Assembly: GCF_040126305.1 (NCBI RefSeq) | Contig: NZ_CP149510.1 | Span: forward strand, 1,499,001-1,563,000 | DNA length: 64,000 nucleotides | DNA from: Pararhizobium sp. A13 | GTDB lineage: Bacteria; Pseudomonadota; Alphaproteobacteria; Rhizobiales; Rhizobiaceae | Direction of reading: 5' to 3' | Shown: positions 45,978-53,560 of the stretch, piece after piece | Layout of the letters: each line of letters begins with the position of its first letter | How positions within the stretch are numbered: the first letter of the stretch is position 1 | The notes under the pieces: model-generated | Databases searched by the model: none | What the model saw: the letters and a program-made list of their open reading frames with translations, nothing else | Told to the model about the DNA's origin: nothing | Position numbers and translations under genes: made by a program

Positions 45978-46772
45978 TTGAACTTGGAGAAACATCGGAC
46001 ATCGCCACTCGTGGGCGCCGCGGAACCGGACGATACGCAGCCGGTTTTGTTGCGCATCCTGCCGCTCGTCCTGCTTGCCGTCGGGTTGGGCGCCGCCTAC
46101 GGATTGGGATGGCACCGCTATGTGTCGCTCGATTGGCTGGCCGACCAGCGCCAGGTGCTTCTGGATTTCGTTGCACGTCATCCTATCAAGGCGCTAGCGC
46201 TGTTTTCCGCCGTCTACGTCGCTGTCGTCGCGCTCTCCATACCGGCTGCGGCGGTGTTGACGATCTTCGCCGGCTTCCTGTTCGGCTGGCTGGCTGGCGG
46301 CGCCCTCGTCGTGGTGGCGGCGACGATCGGTTCCTGCCTGCTCTTTGCTGGCGCGCGTACGGTGTTCGGCGATGTCCTGCGGCGTCGGGCCGGGCCATTT
46401 CTTGTGCGCTTTTCTGAAGGGTTCACCAGGAACGCCTTCAGCTATCTGCTTGTCCTGCGGCTCGCGCCTGTCTTTCCGTTTTTCGTGGTCAATATCGCAC
46501 CGGCCTTTTTTCCCGTCGGCTTGCGGACGTTCGCGGCAGCGACCTTTGTCGGTATCATCCCCGCGACTTTCGCCTATGCCTGGCTTGGCCGGAGCTTCGA
46601 GCAGGTCATAGGCGAAGCCGCTCGGCAGGGCCGCGTTTTGAGGCTGTCTGACTTTCTCACGCCGCAACTGACATTTGCTTTTGCAGCCCTTGCCGTCATT
46701 GCCGCGCTGCCGCTTGTCGTGCAGTTTGTCCGCGAGAGACGGCAAGAGGCCGGACGTGGCGGGAAAGACTGA
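45978..46772 (+). CDS. TVP38/TMEM64 family (VTT domain) membrane protein
   Basis: The 264-residue inner-membrane protein of the SNARE-associated/DedA superfamily has about six hydrophobic segments. The VTT-domain marks are SIPAAAVLTIFAGFLFGWLA, FSYLLVLRLAPVFPFFVVNI and PATFAYAWLGRS. The family includes lipid scramblase-like proteins. It starts with TTG and heads a three-gene run: the FAD oxidoreductase starts 4 bases after it and a histidine kinase follows. TVP38 proteins are often paired with this oxidoreductase type. Confidence 0.9.
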   Translation: MNLEKHRTSPLVGAAEPDDTQPVLLRILPLVLLAVGLGAAYGLGWHRYVSLDWLADQRQVLLDFVARHPIKALALFSAVYVAVVALSIPAAAVLTIFAGFLFGWLAGGALVVVAATIGSCLLFAGARTVFGDVLRRRAGPFLVRFSEGFTRNAFSYLLVLRLAPVFPFFVVNIAPAFFPVGLRTFAAATFVGIIPATFAYAWLGRSFEQVIGEAARQGRVLRLSDFLTPQLTFAFAALAVIAALPLVVQFVRERRQEAGRGGKD

Positions 46773-46776
46773 CGGC

Positions 46777-48201
46777 GTGACACAGCTTCTGCAACCGGAC
46801 ATCTGCGTGATCGGCGGCGGCTCGGCGGGCCTGTCGGTTGCAGCCGGCGCTGCCGCTTTCGGCGTGCCTGTCGTGCTGATTGAACGCGGCCGCATGGGCG
46901 GCGACTGTCTGAACTATGGCTGCGTTCCCTCCAAGGCGCTGATCGCTGCGGGCCGTCATGCGCATGCAGTGCGCAAGGCGGCCGAATTCGGGGTTTTCGC
47001 CGGCGAGCCGGCGATCGATTTTGAGAGGGTGCATGCCCATGTGCGCTCTGTGGTCGACGCGATCGCTCCGAACGATTCGGTCGAGCGGTTCACCGCCCTC
47101 GGGATCAAGGTGGTCGAGGCCGAGGCGCGGTTCGTCGATCGCGACACCATTGAGGCCGGCGGCTTTACCATCCGGGCCCGCCGTTTCGTCATCGCCACCG
47201 GGGCCTCGGCCATGGTTCCGCCGATTCCGGGGCTCGCCTCCATCGATTATCTGACCAATGAGACCCTGTTCGACCTCACCCGCCTGCCGGAACATCTGCT
47301 GATCATCGGGGCGGGGCCGGTCGGGTTGGAGATGGCCCAGGCGCACCGGCGGCTGGGCGCGAAGGTCACTGTCGTGGAAACGGCAGACGCGCTCTCCAGA
47401 GAGGACCCGGAACTGGCGCGCATCGCGCTCGACCGGCTGCGCGGCGAGGGGATTACGATCCTTGAGAACAGTCGTGTCCTCTCCGTTGAAAAAGACGGGC
47501 CGGGGGTGCGCCTGCAGTGCGAGACGCCGGAAGGCCCCCGAACCATCGACGGCAGCGCCCTGCTTCTCGCCGCCGGACGCAAGGCCGACACGACAGGCCT
47601 TGGCCTCGATGCCGCCAGCATCGCCGAGACGGCAGCGGGCATTGCCGTGGACGCCAGCCTGCGCACCGGCAATCGCCGCGTCTACGCGATCGGCGACGCG
47701 GCGGGCGGTCCGCAATTCACCCATGCCGCCAACTACCACGCCTCGCTCGTGCTTCGGCAAATCCTGTTCCGGCTGCCGGCGCGGGAAAACCGCGACATCA
47801 TTTCGCGCGCAACCTTCACAGATCCGGAAATCGCCGCAGTTGGCCTTGGTGAAGACGAAGCGCGCAAGCAGTACGGACATATCGATATCCTGCGCTGGCC
47901 CTTTGCCGAGAACGATCGTGCCCAGGCGGAGCGCGCTACGTCAGGTCTGATCAAGATCATTGCCGGCAGGCGCGGTAAAATTCTTGGCGCCGGCATCGTC
48001 GGCTCAGGTGCTGCCGAGATGATCAACATGTGGTCGATGATCATTGCCAACGGCCAGTCGCTGCGGCATTTGGGGCGTGCCATCGCACCTTATCCGACCA
48101 TGACGGAGATTGGAAAACGCGCTGTCATCGCCTATTATGCACCCCTGACACGAAAGCCGTTCGCCCGGGCCGTCATCCGGCTGCTGCGGCGTCTTGGCTG
48201 A
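46777..48201 (+). CDS. FAD-dependent pyridine nucleotide-disulfide oxidoreductase (MerA-like)
   Basis: The 474-residue class I flavoprotein has an N-terminal FAD site (DICVIGGGSAGLSVA), the redox-active Cys pair in GGDCLNYGCVPSK, an NAD(P) site (LLIIGAGPVGLEMAQ), the second FAD motif RRVYAIGDAAGG and a C-terminal dimer domain (FTDPEIAAVGL). It lacks the N-terminal heavy-metal domain and the C-terminal Cys pair of true mercuric reductase, so the substrate is unknown. GTG 46777 is the likely start; GTG 46756 is an alternative. It is coupled to TVP38 upstream and the kinase downstream. Confidence 0.9.
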   Translation: MTQLLQPDICVIGGGSAGLSVAAGAAAFGVPVVLIERGRMGGDCLNYGCVPSKALIAAGRHAHAVRKAAEFGVFAGEPAIDFERVHAHVRSVVDAIAPNDSVERFTALGIKVVEAEARFVDRDTIEAGGFTIRARRFVIATGASAMVPPIPGLASIDYLTNETLFDLTRLPEHLLIIGAGPVGLEMAQAHRRLGAKVTVVETADALSREDPELARIALDRLRGEGITILENSRVLSVEKDGPGVRLQCETPEGPRTIDGSALLLAAGRKADTTGLGLDAASIAETAAGIAVDASLRTGNRRVYAIGDAAGGPQFTHAANYHASLVLRQILFRLPARENRDIISRATFTDPEIAAVGLGEDEARKQYGHIDILRWPFAENDRAQAERATSGLIKIIAGRRGKILGAGIVGSGAAEMINMWSMIIANGQSLRHLGRAIAPYPTMTEIGKRAVIAYYAPLTRKPFARAVIRLLRRLG

Positions 48202-48223
48202 GGCGACGGGATTGCGTGAAAAC

Positions 48224-49705
48224 ATGACGGCAGAAAAGACAGAGGTCACAGCCTTGCAGAAGCCACCGCGGCGGGCCGGCTTCTTTCGCGGCCTTTCCGG
48301 CAAGCTGCTGCTGCTCACAATATCGTTCGTCATGCTTGCCGAAGTGCTGATCTTCGTGCCCTCCGTCGCCAATATGCGCATCCGCTGGCTGGAAGACCGG
48401 CTCAATACGGCGGCTGCGGCCGGTGTGGTGGTCGATGGCCTTCAGGATGTGCAGCTCTCCCGCCCGCTGCAGGAAGAAACGCTGATGGCGACCGGCACCA
48501 AGGCGATCGTGCTCAGGCGCAAGGACGAATCGCGGCTGATCGCGGCGGAAGACATGCCGCCGGAAGTCGATGCGCAATACGACGTTGCGGCGATGACGCC
48601 GCTTGCCGCCATCCGCGACGCGTTCGACACGCTGCTGTTCGGCGGCGACAAGGTGGTGCGGATCTACGGCCCTGTCGGTGACAGCGACGCGATCATCGAG
48701 GTGGTGATGGAGGATCAGAGCCTGCGCAAGGCGATGCTGATCTATTCACGCAACGTATTTTTCCTGTCGCTTGCGATTTCGCTGTTTACCGCCATGCTGA
48801 TTTTCCTCGCGATCCGCCGCCTGATGATCGCGCCGATCCGGCGGATGTCGGCCAACATGCAGGATTTCTCCGCAGACCCCGCCGATCCCGCCCGGGTGCT
48901 GGCGCCGGGGCCGGGGGAAGACGAGCTTTCGGTCGCCGGCCAGCATCTGGCGGCCATGCAACTGCAGTTGCAGAAGACCCTGAAGCAGCAGAAGAACCTC
49001 GCCGATCTTGGCCTCGCCGTGTCGAAGATCAACCACGACATGCGCAACATTCTGTCGTCGGCGCAATTGATCTCGGACCGGCTGGCCGATGTCGACGATC
49101 CGATCGTCAAGCGCTTCGCGCCGACACTGTTGCGCACGATCGACCGCGCCGTCGGCTATACGACCGAGGTGCTCTCCTACGGCCGCACGACCGAGCCGGC
49201 GCCGCATCGGCGTTTCGTCAAGCTGAGGCCCCTGGTCAGCGATGTCGCCGAAATGCTGGCGATCGATCCCAATATCGGCATTGATTTCCGCATCCAGGTA
49301 CCGGACGAGCTGCAGGTCGATGCCGACAGCGAGCAGCTGTTCCGCGTCGTCCACAATATCTGCCGCAATGCCGTGCAGGCGCTGGTCAACGATCCGGGCG
49401 AGGCCGGCTCCCCCCGAGTGATCACCGTCTCGGCGATGCGCACCGGCAGCGTCGTCAGTATTTCCGTTGATGATACCGGCCCTGGCATGCCGCCCAAGGC
49501 ACGCGAAAACCTGTTCGCGGCCTTCCGCGGTTCGGCCCGCTCGGGCGGCACGGGGCTCGGATTGGCGATCGCCCGCGAACTGGTGCTCGCCCATGGCGGC
49601 ACCATCGCGCTCGTCGAAAAGCCGACGCCGGGAACGCTCTTCCGCATTGAACTGCCGGACCGCCCAGTGCCGCTCGACGCCTTCCGCTCCAAGGCCCGGC
49701 ACTGA
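48224..49705 (+). CDS. Sensor histidine kinase without adjacent response regulator
   Basis: The 493-residue membrane kinase has membrane segments at about 25-47 and 180-200 around a periplasmic domain of about 130 residues, then a HAMP-like linker. The phospho-acceptor His is in KINHDMRNILSSAQ, an HDMRN variant box. The ATPase domain has VVHNICRNAVQAL (N box), VDDTGPGMPP and GGTGLGLAIARELV. A TTG at 48194, overlapping the oxidoreductase stop, could be the start instead of ATG 48224. Its place behind TVP38 and the flavoprotein suggests it senses a membrane or redox state. Confidence 0.9.
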   Translation: MTAEKTEVTALQKPPRRAGFFRGLSGKLLLLTISFVMLAEVLIFVPSVANMRIRWLEDRLNTAAAAGVVVDGLQDVQLSRPLQEETLMATGTKAIVLRRKDESRLIAAEDMPPEVDAQYDVAAMTPLAAIRDAFDTLLFGGDKVVRIYGPVGDSDAIIEVVMEDQSLRKAMLIYSRNVFFLSLAISLFTAMLIFLAIRRLMIAPIRRMSANMQDFSADPADPARVLAPGPGEDELSVAGQHLAAMQLQLQKTLKQQKNLADLGLAVSKINHDMRNILSSAQLISDRLADVDDPIVKRFAPTLLRTIDRAVGYTTEVLSYGRTTEPAPHRRFVKLRPLVSDVAEMLAIDPNIGIDFRIQVPDELQVDADSEQLFRVVHNICRNAVQALVNDPGEAGSPRVITVSAMRTGSVVSISVDDTGPGMPPKARENLFAAFRGSARSGGTGLGLAIARELVLAHGGTIALVEKPTPGTLFRIELPDRPVPLDAFRSKARH

Positions 49706-49903
49706 GCAGAATATGAGGCCTTGCGGCGCAGATCGGGCGGAAATGACAGGGCAATGACAGTCACCAAAGAGAATTTCACCGCCTTTTCAAAATGATAGTC
49801 ATATTGCGGCGCAAAAAAAAATCTTTTTGCGGAAATTCGCTTGCATTCCCCGGTTGGACGTTTTAGAGGATCGCCACGCAAGCGGTGATCACCGCAGCGA
49901 CAC

Positions 49904-49980
49904 GCACCCGTAGCTCAGCTGGATAGAGCACCAGACTACGAATCTGGGGGTCAGGAGTTCGAATCTCTTCGGGTGCGCCA
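49904..49980 (+). tRNA. tRNA-Arg (anticodon ACG)
   Basis: A full cloverleaf: acceptor GCACCCG with CGGGTGC, D arm with AGCTCAGCTGGATAGAGC, anticodon stem CCAGA/TCTGG with loop CTACGAA (ACG at 49938-49940), T loop TTCGAAT, discriminator G and encoded CCA at 49978-49980. The ACG anticodon is normally deaminated to ICG and reads CGU/CGC/CGA. Confidence 0.97.
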
Positions 49981-50114
49981 TTTCTTTTTTCCCATCGGAC
50001 GTTTGGTGCGGCGTATTCAATACGACGCAAAACCCGCCTCAATCCCGCGTGTGTTGTTGTTCGCTTGGGCCGTTTGACCTGCCGAGCCGCGCATTTGTGG
50101 GTCGCGGCCCCGTC

Positions 50115-51023
50115 TCACCGATACCCCGTCGCATCCGCGGGTTTGCCCGGGTCCATCACCTCGTCCATATAACGCCAGCAGTCCGGGCGCGAGCCGTCGA
50201 GATCGGTGAAGCCGTAGATCTGGGCGAGGCCGCCGCTTGAGACCGACTGGCCGTTCCAGCGCTCCTTGTCCGGGTCGGCGGCGAGCGCGGTTACGGCGCG
50301 GCCGAGGAAGCGGGGCGTTTCGGAGATGACGAAATGCGGCTGCATTTGCGTCGCGTCGCGCCAGTTGTCTTCGCTGACATTGTAGTGTCCCAGCATCATT
50401 TCCGAGCGCATCCAGCCGGGCGTGATGGAGACGGCGGTGGCTCCGTGGGATGCGAGGTCCTTGGCATGGGTAAAGGCCATGCGATTGGCTGCCACCTTGG
50501 CGAGATCGTAGAACGGCGAAAGCCTGTAGTGGCTGGCATTGTATTCGGCGGTGCCGTCCGTCACCTCGACCAGCAGCCCGCCCGGGCGCTCGATCATCAG
50601 CGGCAGCGCGTGATGGGCGGTGATCAAATGGGTGTCGATGCCGAGGCGCAGCATTTTGAGGCCATTTTCGAGATTGTGGTCCCAGACCGGCTTGTTCCAT
50701 TCGAACAGATTTTCCCCGCCCCAGATGTCATTGACGAGAATATCCAGCCGCGCCTGTTCTTGTCTGATGCGCTCGATAAGCCGTTTGACCGCGCCGGCAT
50801 TGAGATGATCCACCTGGACCGCTATGCCCTCGCCGCCTGCCGCAGTCACCAGTTCGGCGGTCTCCTCGATCGTCTCGGGCCGGCAATACTCCGATTGCTG
50901 TGTCCGTGTCGTGCGCCCCGTAACGTAGACGGTTGCGCCCGCCGCCCCGAGTTCGACCGCAATGCCGCGCCCGCCGCCGCGTGTCGCGCCGGCGACCAGT
51001 GCTACCTTTCCCTTGAGCGACAT
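50115..51023 (-). CDS. SDR-family oxidoreductase (long form)
   Basis: The 302-residue short-chain dehydrogenase has VALVAGATRGGGRGIAVELG (cofactor site), NDIWGGENLFEW in place of the usual NNAG, and a YxxxK pair in SPFYDLAKVAANRM. The C-terminus is extended (LAQIYGFTDLDGSRPDCWRY), matching a subgroup of about 300 residues related to the mammalian DHRS1-like group. Substrate unknown. It follows DUF1810 by 36 bases on the same strand. Confidence 0.88.
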   Translation of the reverse strand: MSLKGKVALVAGATRGGGRGIAVELGAAGATVYVTGRTTRTQQSEYCRPETIEETAELVTAAGGEGIAVQVDHLNAGAVKRLIERIRQEQARLDILVNDIWGGENLFEWNKPVWDHNLENGLKMLRLGIDTHLITAHHALPLMIERPGGLLVEVTDGTAEYNASHYRLSPFYDLAKVAANRMAFTHAKDLASHGATAVSITPGWMRSEMMLGHYNVSEDNWRDATQMQPHFVISETPRFLGRAVTALAADPDKERWNGQSVSSGGLAQIYGFTDLDGSRPDCWRYMDEVMDPGKPADATGYR

Positions 51024-51059
51024 CGCATCTCCTGCTCTACCTTGTTTCTCCTGCGGGTC

Positions 51060-51488
51060 TCAGGGTCTTGCGAGAATGTCGAGTGTCCGCTGGTCGGCTT
51101 TGCCCTCGAAGTAGCGGTCGATCGCGGCTTTGAAGGGCGAGGGATCGTTTGCCGCTTCCCGAAACAGGGTCATCGACGAGCGCAGCTTCATGTCGTCGGG
51201 CGAGCCGAAGATCTGATGCGCCGTGCGATTGCGCACCGCGTTGATCGTGCGCGTGCATTGGATCAGGCGGCTGCCGAGCAGCGGATGCGCCAGATAGGCG
51301 CGGGCTTCGTCCAGGGAGGAAATGGCAAACCGCAGCGCCGTCGGCGAATGGCCGAGGCCGGCGATCTGCGGAAAGATGAACCACATCCAGTGGCTCTCCT
51401 TGCGGCCATGCTCCAGTTCGCGAAGGGCCGTGTCATATACGGGCTCCTGGGCCTCGATGAAGCGGGATAGGTGGTAGGGGTCGCTCAT
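51060..51488 (-). CDS. DUF1810 family protein
   Basis: The 142-residue protein has the DUF1810 signature: DPYHLSRFIEAQEPVYDTAL, then GRKESHWMWFIFPQIAGLGH and the C-terminal FGSPDDMKLRSSMTLFREA. The family is calpastatin-like by old naming, but its function is unknown and it is probably soluble. ATG 51488 gives the conserved N-terminus. It lies between an aldo/keto reductase (59 bases upstream) and an SDR, possibly one transcript. Confidence 0.9.
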   Translation of the reverse strand: MSDPYHLSRFIEAQEPVYDTALRELEHGRKESHWMWFIFPQIAGLGHSPTALRFAISSLDEARAYLAHPLLGSRLIQCTRTINAVRNRTAHQIFGSPDDMKLRSSMTLFREAANDPSPFKAAIDRYFEGKADQRTLDILARP

Positions 51489-51547
51489 GCGCTGCACCTC
51501 CAAACCGGTGTGAACCGCGCCGAACTGCCCGGCGCGGTTCTTGAACG

Positions 51548-52534
51548 TTACCACTTTTGGTGAACGTGAACCTTGATCAAACGCTCATAGACGTCGGCTA
51601 GTTCCGCCAGCGTGTCCTCGGGGATCGTGGGAACGTCGCTGGCGGCGGCATTGGCCTGCGCCTGCGCTTCGTTGCGGGCGCCGGGGATGACGACGGAGAC
51701 GGCGGGGCTCTGGAGGATCCAGGCCAAAGCGAACTGCGCCATGGAAACACCCTGCGGCACCAGCGGCCGCACCTGCTCGACAGCCTCGAGTGCGACCTCG
51801 AGCGGCACACCGGCGAAGGTCTCGCCGACATCGAAGAACTCGCCGTGGCGGTTGAACTTGCGATGATCGTCATCGGCGAACTTGGTGTCGGCGGTGATCT
51901 TGCCGGACAGGAGGCCGGAGGCCAGCGGCACGCGGACGATGATGCCGACATTCCTCTTCCGCGCCTGTTCGAAGAACAGGTCATGCGGGCGCTGGCGGAA
52001 GATGTTGTAGATGATCTGGATCGTCGCAACGCCCGGATATTCGATCGCCTTCAGCGCCTCTTCGACGGTGGAAACCGAGACGCCGTAGTTGCGGATCTTG
52101 CCCTTGACGACGAGCTGGTCCAGCGCCCCGAACACCTCCGGCCGGTAGAAAACTTCCGTCGGCGGGCAATGGAGCTGGACGAGATCAAGCGTCTCGACGC
52201 CGAGATTGGTGAGGCTCCGGTCGATGAAGGCCTCAATATTGGCGCCGGTGTAACCATCGGCAACATGTGGGCTCAGCCGGCGGCCGGCCTTGGTGGCGAC
52301 GAAGGGCTTTTTCCCGCCGTGTTCCTTGAGAACCGAGGCGATGATCTTTTCCGAGCGGCCGTCGCCATAGACGTCGGCCGTGTCGATGAAGGTGACGCCG
52401 GCGTCGAGCGCGGCATTCAGCGCGCGCTTGCCGTCTTCCTCGGAAACATCCCCCCAGGCGCCGCCGATCTGCCAAGCGCCGAAGCCGATTTCGGAAATAG
52501 TGGCGCCGGTGCGCCCCAGGATTCTGTTTTTCAT
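51548..52534 (-). CDS. Aldo/keto reductase
   Basis: The 328-residue AKR begins MKNRILGRTGATISEIGFGA. The catalytic residues are in DTADVYGDGRSE (Asp, Tyr), FVATKAGRR (Lys) and LDLVQLHCPP (His). The C-terminal cofactor region is SVVIPGARNEAQAQANAAAS. The exact substrate is unknown. ATG 52534 has an AGGAATT ribosome site. It differs clearly from the other AKR at 20.7 kb, so the two are not recent duplicates. Confidence 0.92.
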   Translation of the reverse strand: MKNRILGRTGATISEIGFGAWQIGGAWGDVSEEDGKRALNAALDAGVTFIDTADVYGDGRSEKIIASVLKEHGGKKPFVATKAGRRLSPHVADGYTGANIEAFIDRSLTNLGVETLDLVQLHCPPTEVFYRPEVFGALDQLVVKGKIRNYGVSVSTVEEALKAIEYPGVATIQIIYNIFRQRPHDLFFEQARKRNVGIIVRVPLASGLLSGKITADTKFADDDHRKFNRHGEFFDVGETFAGVPLEVALEAVEQVRPLVPQGVSMAQFALAWILQSPAVSVVIPGARNEAQAQANAAASDVPTIPEDTLAELADVYERLIKVHVHQKW

Positions 52535-52727
52535 GTGTAATTCCTCGCCGGGCGGCAGCGCGCCCCTCCAATCCCGGCCAAATCCGGCCCGGAAACCTTG
52601 TTTACCCGCCGTTTCTATTCCGAATGTGACACGGTGGCCAGCATTCAATCTTTCGGGACGCGTACGATTTTTAGAAAAATCGTCCCTGTTTTCAATGTGT
52701 TATAAGGATTTCCGGTGAGAGTCTAAG

Positions 52728-53312
52728 TTAGTCTTCCAATTTGAGAGAAGCCCTGCCGCGGCTGAGGTCGAGGATGATGGCCGAGGCGGCCTTGCAACTG
52801 CCCTTGGGGATCTGCAACGTAAGCTCTGCTCCGGTGCCGGTAAAAGTCTCCGATGCGATCGTCACGCCCATGCCGGCCAGTCTGGCCTTGATGAGAGCCA
52901 GATCGGCAAATTCGCAAGTGACGGTACCGCCGATGGTTTCGATCACCTCTGTCTTTTCCGCCGCGCGCAGGCACATGGCCGCCGTGCCGCCATAGGCGCG
53001 GATCAGGCCGCCGCTGCCGAGCAGGGTGCCGCCGAACCAGCGGACAACAAGGGCTGCGACATGATCGAGCGACTGGCCGTCGATCGCCTGCAGGATCGGC
53101 TTTCCGGCCGTACCGCTCGGCTCGCCGTCGTCGTTGAAGCGATAGGTCTGGCCGATGCGGAAGGCCCAGCAATTGTGGGTTGCCGTCAGGTCGGAATGCC
53201 GCGTGACGAAATCCCTGGCCTCGTCCTCGTTCGCGACGGGGCCGCAGATGGCCAGGAAGCGGCTTTTCTTGATTTCCTGGGCGAAGGTTACAGTGTCTTT
53301 CAGCGTGTACAT
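52728..53312 (-). CDS. YigZ/IMPACT family protein
   Basis: The 194-residue protein has the UPF0029 N-terminal domain (SRFLAICGPVANEDEAR, NDDGEPSGTAGKPIL, VVRWFGGTLLGSGGLIRAYG) and a C-terminal ferredoxin-like domain. Eukaryotic IMPACT binds Gcn1; the role of bacterial YigZ is not known. The start at 53312 gives MYTLKDTVTFAQEIKKSRF. The 188-bp inverted repeat lies just upstream. Confidence 0.9.
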   Translation of the reverse strand: MYTLKDTVTFAQEIKKSRFLAICGPVANEDEARDFVTRHSDLTATHNCWAFRIGQTYRFNDDGEPSGTAGKPILQAIDGQSLDHVAALVVRWFGGTLLGSGGLIRAYGGTAAMCLRAAEKTEVIETIGGTVTCEFADLALIKARLAGMGVTIASETFTGTGAELTLQIPKGSCKAASAIILDLSRGRASLKLED

Positions 53313-53346
53313 TGTTGCGTTATTGCAGGGAAGCAGGGAGCGAGGA

Positions 53347-53534
53347 ACCCCCCTCTGTCGGCTATGCCGACATCTCCTCCTCAAGGGGGGAGATCAGCTG
53401 CGGCGAAAACTCCGCCAAACCAGCAAAGATGGAGGTTGCAGAAACGTCGGCACCTTTTAAGAGAACGGGAGCAGGACCGCGCTCTCCAATCTCCCTCCTT
53501 GAGGGGGAGATGTCACGAAGTGACAGAGGGGGGT
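53347..53534. repeat. 188-bp MITE-like inverted-repeat element
   Basis: Perfect 13-bp terminal inverted repeats, ACCCCCCTCTGTC (53347-53359) and GACAGAGGGGGGT (53522-53534), bound a segment. Its inner arms (GACATCTCC...GGGGAGAT at about 53369 and the reverse copy ending at 53523) match again with two mismatches in 26. Each arm has its own small palindrome. It is non-coding and lies between yigZ and putA. The architecture suits a miniature inverted-repeat element or a mobile palindromic unit. Confidence 0.65.
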
Positions 53535-53560
53535 AAACTCTCCTCGCGCGCCCACCCATC

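Noticed and set aside
43711..46176. Open frame of 821 codons opposite the second chemoreceptor
   Set aside because: An antisense shadow with low-complexity Arg/Asp/Gly composition.
46777..48201. Mercury-resistance gene merA
   Set aside because: The N-terminal metal-binding domain and C-terminal Cys pair of mercuric reductase are missing, and there are no mer neighbours.
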